In this document: piece after piece, positions 5,448 to 7,788 of the stretch | Layout: the number at the start of each line of letters is the position of its first letter | How positions within the stretch are numbered: the first letter of the stretch is position 1 | Source: CAYRNC01 sp964425645 | GTDB lineage: Bacteria > Bacillota > Clostridia > Peptostreptococcales > Anaerovoracaceae | NCBI GenBank assembly: GCA_964425645.1 | Contig: CAYRNC010000079.1 | Location: 1-7,788 of the forward strand | Direction of reading: 5' to 3' | Length of the DNA stretch: 7,788 bases | The notes under the pieces: model-generated | Databases searched by the model: none | What the model saw: only the letters and a program-made list of their open reading frames with translations | What the model was told of the DNA's origin: nothing | Translations under genes and position numbers: made by a program

Positions 5448-7367
5448 ATGTTTAACAAATTATTTTCGCCGATTACAATCGGTAATTTAGAGTTAAAAAA
5501 CCGATTGGTTATCGGCCCTATGGAAGTGATTTATTGCGAAGATGACGGCACGGTTACAGACCGTTATTTAAAGTATGTGGAGGCCAGGGCAAAAGGCGGT
5601 TGGGGTTTAATAATCAATGAGGCACAAGCTGTAACAGAGGATGCAAGAGCATTTGACAGATGCTCCGGAATGTGGATGGATGAACAAATAGAAGGTGCGA
5701 AAAAAGTTGTTGAAGCGGCACATAAGCATAATGCTAAAATAGCAGTACAGCTCATTCACGGCGGGCGTCAAACAATCGCAACCGGTGCACCGGTTGTCGG
5801 ACCATCCCCTATCAAGGATCCTTCATTAGTTCATACCCCAAGGGAACTTACTATTTCAGAAATCAAAGATATTGTAAGTGCTTTTGGTGATGCCGCATTG
5901 CGTGTAAAAAAATCAGGATTTGATGCGGTTGAAATTCACGGTGCACATGGATATCTCATTCAGGAATTTACCTCCCCCTATTCCAATAAAAGAACAGATG
6001 AATATGGCGGGGATTTAATTAACAGGGCCCGTTTTCCCATAGAAATAATAAAGGATGTCCGAAAGAAGGTTGGGGATGACTTTCCCATCATTTATAGAAT
6101 GTCGGCAACGGAACTCTTGCCCGAAGGTGAAGGCCTTACGATAGCCGATTCCCGAGCATTGGCAAAATTGTTTGAGTCGGCAGGCGCAGATATCATACAT
6201 GTCTCTGTGGGTAATTATACAACGATACATTATATGCTTCCGCCCGCAGCAGTGGCCCATGGATTTTCAGCAGATTGTGCACAGGAAATACGTAAAACTG
6301 TTTCTGTGCCAGTAATTACGGTAGGCAGATATAATGATCCTTTTATAGCCGAAGCAGCTTTGGAAAATGAAAAAGCGGACATGATTTGCATGTCCCGTGC
6401 CTCCCTTGCTGACCCTGAATTCCCCAACAAAGCAAAAGAGGGGAAGATTGATGAAATAATTTATTGCATAGGCTGCCAGGGGTGTGTTGCACAGCTTTAT
6501 AAAAAGGAACCTATTAAATGCACAGTAAACCCCAAAACCGGCCGGGAAGGAGAATATCTGGATACTCCTGCCGATGTTAAAAAGAAGGTAATTGTAATAG
6601 GCGGTGGTATTGCCGGGATGGAGGCGGCAATTGCGGCCAAAGGCCGGGGACATGACGTCACTATCTATGAAAAAAATGACAGGTTAGGCGGACAGTGGCT
6701 GCTTGCAGCAGTACCTCCATACAAGCAGGAGCTGGCAACATTTACTGTTTGGCAAAAGCGTCAGCTGGATAAACTCGGAGTGAAAGTTCATTTAAATACG
6801 GCTTTTGATGAAAAAATACTTGATTCAGAAAAGCCTGATGCCGTTATACTTGCAACGGGAGCAAGGCCGCTTATTCCCGCCATCCCCGGCATAGACGGAG
6901 AAAATGTATCTACTGCATTTGATGTACTGTCAAGCAAAAAAATTGTTGGCGACAATGTAGCGATTATCGGAGGCGGCGAAGTAGGGGTGGAGACAGGCTC
7001 ATTCCTGTCATCTTTAAGAAAAAAGGTGACACTTTTTGAAATGCAAAATGAACTCTCCCCTGAAGGTGAAGGGTCCGTAAACCACTTCCAATTTGAATAC
7101 CTAGAGAATAATAAGGCAAGGATTTATACAAACACTAAGGTTGTAAAGATAAAAAAGGATGCGATCACATATGAAAAAGGCGGGAAAATTGATAAATTAA
7201 ACGGCATAGAAGATGTTGTAATAGCACTTGGCTCTGAGCCTGTAAATTCCTTAAAAGAAATGCTTGAGAACAAAGTCAGCAAATTAGTTGTTGTAGGCGA
7301 TGCTTCCGTAATCGGGCAAGGCATGGAGGCTGTTGAATCAGGTTTTCATGCAGGCTATTATATATAA
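5448..7367 (+). CDS. Old Yellow Enzyme-like FMN/FAD/[4Fe-4S] oxidoreductase (enoate / 2,4-dienoyl-CoA reductase family)
   Basis: A 639-residue cytoplasmic flavoenzyme of the family that includes 2,4-dienoyl-CoA reductase (FadH), clostridial enoate reductases, trimethylamine dehydrogenase and BaiCD/BaiH. Members pass electrons from NAD(P)H through FAD and a [4Fe-4S] cluster to FMN, which reduces a C=C bond. Residues 1-330 form the FMN-binding barrel, with HGGR at 104-107 and EIHGAHGYLIQEF at 162-174; His164, His167 and Tyr169 are at the expected catalytic positions. Cluster cysteines are Cys340, 343, 346 and 358. Their CX2CX2C spacing is closer to trimethylamine dehydrogenase than to FadH, where I recall CX2CX3C. 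FAD site GGGIAG at 385-390, second nucleotide site GGGEVG at 508-513, and the C-terminal flavin motif VGDAS at 616-620 are all present. Length is normal for the family, with no frame break. It is the last gene of a possible UDG-like/flavoenzyme unit opposite the LuxR-type regulator. Substrate is unknown; an unsaturated acid, acyl-CoA or steroid-type enone is likely. Confidence 0.9.
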   Translation: MFNKLFSPITIGNLELKNRLVIGPMEVIYCEDDGTVTDRYLKYVEARAKGGWGLIINEAQAVTEDARAFDRCSGMWMDEQIEGAKKVVEAAHKHNAKIAVQLIHGGRQTIATGAPVVGPSPIKDPSLVHTPRELTISEIKDIVSAFGDAALRVKKSGFDAVEIHGAHGYLIQEFTSPYSNKRTDEYGGDLINRARFPIEIIKDVRKKVGDDFPIIYRMSATELLPEGEGLTIADSRALAKLFESAGADIIHVSVGNYTTIHYMLPPAAVAHGFSADCAQEIRKTVSVPVITVGRYNDPFIAEAALENEKADMICMSRASLADPEFPNKAKEGKIDEIIYCIGCQGCVAQLYKKEPIKCTVNPKTGREGEYLDTPADVKKKVIVIGGGIAGMEAAIAAKGRGHDVTIYEKNDRLGGQWLLAAVPPYKQELATFTVWQKRQLDKLGVKVHLNTAFDEKILDSEKPDAVILATGARPLIPAIPGIDGENVSTAFDVLSSKKIVGDNVAIIGGGEVGVETGSFLSSLRKKVTLFEMQNELSPEGEGSVNHFQFEYLENNKARIYTNTKVVKIKKDAITYEKGGKIDKLNGIEDVVIALGSEPVNSLKEMLENKVSKLVVVGDASVIGQGMEAVESGFHAGYYI

Positions 7368-7380
7368 CGGAGCATCCACA

Positions 7381-7397
7381 GTAAAAAGAATTTTTAC
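7381..7397 (+). terminator. AT-rich hairpin after the flavoenzyme
   Basis: GTAAAAA (7381-7387) and TTTTTAC (7391-7397) pair over 7 bp around a GAA loop, 13 bases after the flavoenzyme stop. It ends just before the 10-N gap. The stem is weak in G+C, so it may be only part of a terminator whose remainder is lost in the gap. Confidence 0.3.
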
Positions 7398-7400
7398 CCG

Positions 7401-7410
7401 NNNNNNNNNN
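7401..7410. other. Assembly gap of 10 N
   Basis: Ten unknown bases 33 bases after the flavoenzyme stop. Ten N is often a placeholder, so the true distance between the two sides may differ and the right-hand 378 bases may not be directly adjacent to the flavoenzyme. Confidence 0.98.
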
Positions 7411-7498
7411 GATTATATATGATCAAATCAAACATTTTCTGTATTTTTAAAGCAACTGATTTAAAAAACCAATGTCTATTCGGAGGAATGCACCCTTT

Positions 7499-7600
7499 AT
7501 GATATATCAGGCAGAAGGCAGGCGATTAAGTCACCTGCCCTTTGCCATCCTGCACATCTATAAATTGATACATACGCTAAGGCTGAATCTAATATTATGA
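7499..7600 (+). CDS. Unrecognised 33-codon ORF with a good ribosome site
   Basis: ATG 7499 follows GGAGGA (7482-7487) by 11 bases and opens a 33-residue frame (MIYQAEGRRLSHLPFAILHI, then a hydrophobic and basic tail) ending with TGA at 7598-7600. An imperfect inverted repeat (7510-7546) lies inside it right after the start codon. No family is recognised. The strong ribosome site is the only real support; it may be a small protein, the start of a broken gene, or chance. Confidence 0.22.
   Translation: MIYQAEGRRLSHLPFAILHIYKLIHTLRLNLIL
7510..7546. repeat. Imperfect 16-bp inverted repeat with 5-base loop
   Basis: Arms 7510-7525 and 7531-7546 pair at 13 Watson-Crick positions plus one G-T, with two mismatches, around TTAAG. 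The stem is G+C-rich, unlike its surroundings. No T run follows on either strand, so it is not a classic intrinsic terminator. It might be a processing or stabilising hairpin or a REP-like unit; I saw no second copy in the window. Confidence 0.5.
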
Positions 7601-7611
7601 AACATAAGATA

Positions 7612-7788
7612 TTACCGCTGATGCGGTGAAACAGATTCGATGTTGAAATGCTGGGCGTGCAAACGCTTTCGTTGCAACCTGGGGCAGCCGGGGTTTCTTA
7701 CGTAGGGTATAAAATGAATGTTTTTCCCTGATCCCGAGTCTGAATATTCATCCGTGTAAATGGGAATAACCTCCACAGGAAAGAAAAT
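7612..7788 (-). CDS. Possible 3' end of a gene entering from the right edge
   Basis: One minus-strand frame is open from the window edge for 58 codons to a TAA at 7614-7612. It reads IFFPVEVIPIYTDEYSDSGS, then GKNIHFIPYVRNPGCP, and ends in a basic stretch with SVSPHQR. The composition looks protein-like, but I do not recognise a family and 58 codons can stay open by chance. If real, it is convergent with the flavoenzyme, and the inverted repeat at 7510-7546 would lie downstream of its stop. Confidence 0.25.
   Translation of the reverse strand: MFFPVEVIPIYTDEYSDSGSGKNIHFIPYVRNPGCPRLQRKRLHAQHFNIESVSPHQR

Overview
The window looks like a piece of a clostridial (Bacillota) genome or metagenome scaffold. 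The evidence is purine-rich Shine-Dalgarno sites, an ATPase plus ABC_export-type permease pair, a degraded secreted stalk-domain protein, a membrane-bound LuxR-type regulator, and a large FAD/FMN/Fe-S enoate-reductase-like enzyme. I cannot name a genus. There are two runs of N (666-740 and 7401-7410), so this is a gapped draft assembly, and single-base indels should be judged with that in mind.

Left part (1-2341): a two-gene ABC exporter operon on the + strand. The ATPase gene (108-764, with 75 bases unresolved near its 3' end) overlaps the permease gene (761-2341) by 4 bp. A very short overlapping ORF lies just upstream of the ATPase.

Middle (2342-2992): no intact gene. It holds a strong bidirectional terminator hairpin (2461-2507) set inside a larger imperfect inverted repeat (2440-2556). 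It also holds the remains, on the minus strand, of a small secreted protein with a copper-amine-oxidase-N-like 'stalk' domain (2518-2859), readable only by changing frame several times.

Right-centre (2993-4458, minus): a LuxR-family regulator with a polytopic membrane N-terminal part and a C-terminal helix-turn-helix. It is split by one missing base in a homopolymer. It has a recognisable promoter and a near-palindrome in its leader. Divergently transcribed are a uracil-DNA-glycosylase-superfamily protein (4713-5291) with several altered signature residues and a 639-residue Old-Yellow-Enzyme/2,4-dienoyl-CoA-reductase-like flavoprotein (5448-7367). The regulator-flavoenzyme arrangement resembles loci where a membrane LuxR protein controls a redox enzyme for an organic substrate or electron acceptor. 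That link is inferred from position only.

Right end (7368-7788): a weak hairpin, a 10-N gap, an imperfect 16-bp inverted repeat, a 33-codon ORF with a good ribosome site, and a minus-strand reading frame that runs off the window. None is recognised. I found no rRNA, tRNA, CRISPR array, transposase or insertion sequence, and I do not see a clear new multi-gene system. The best candidates for a second look are the atypical UDG-like protein, the split regulator next to the flavoenzyme, and the nested inverted repeat at the end of the decayed stalk gene.
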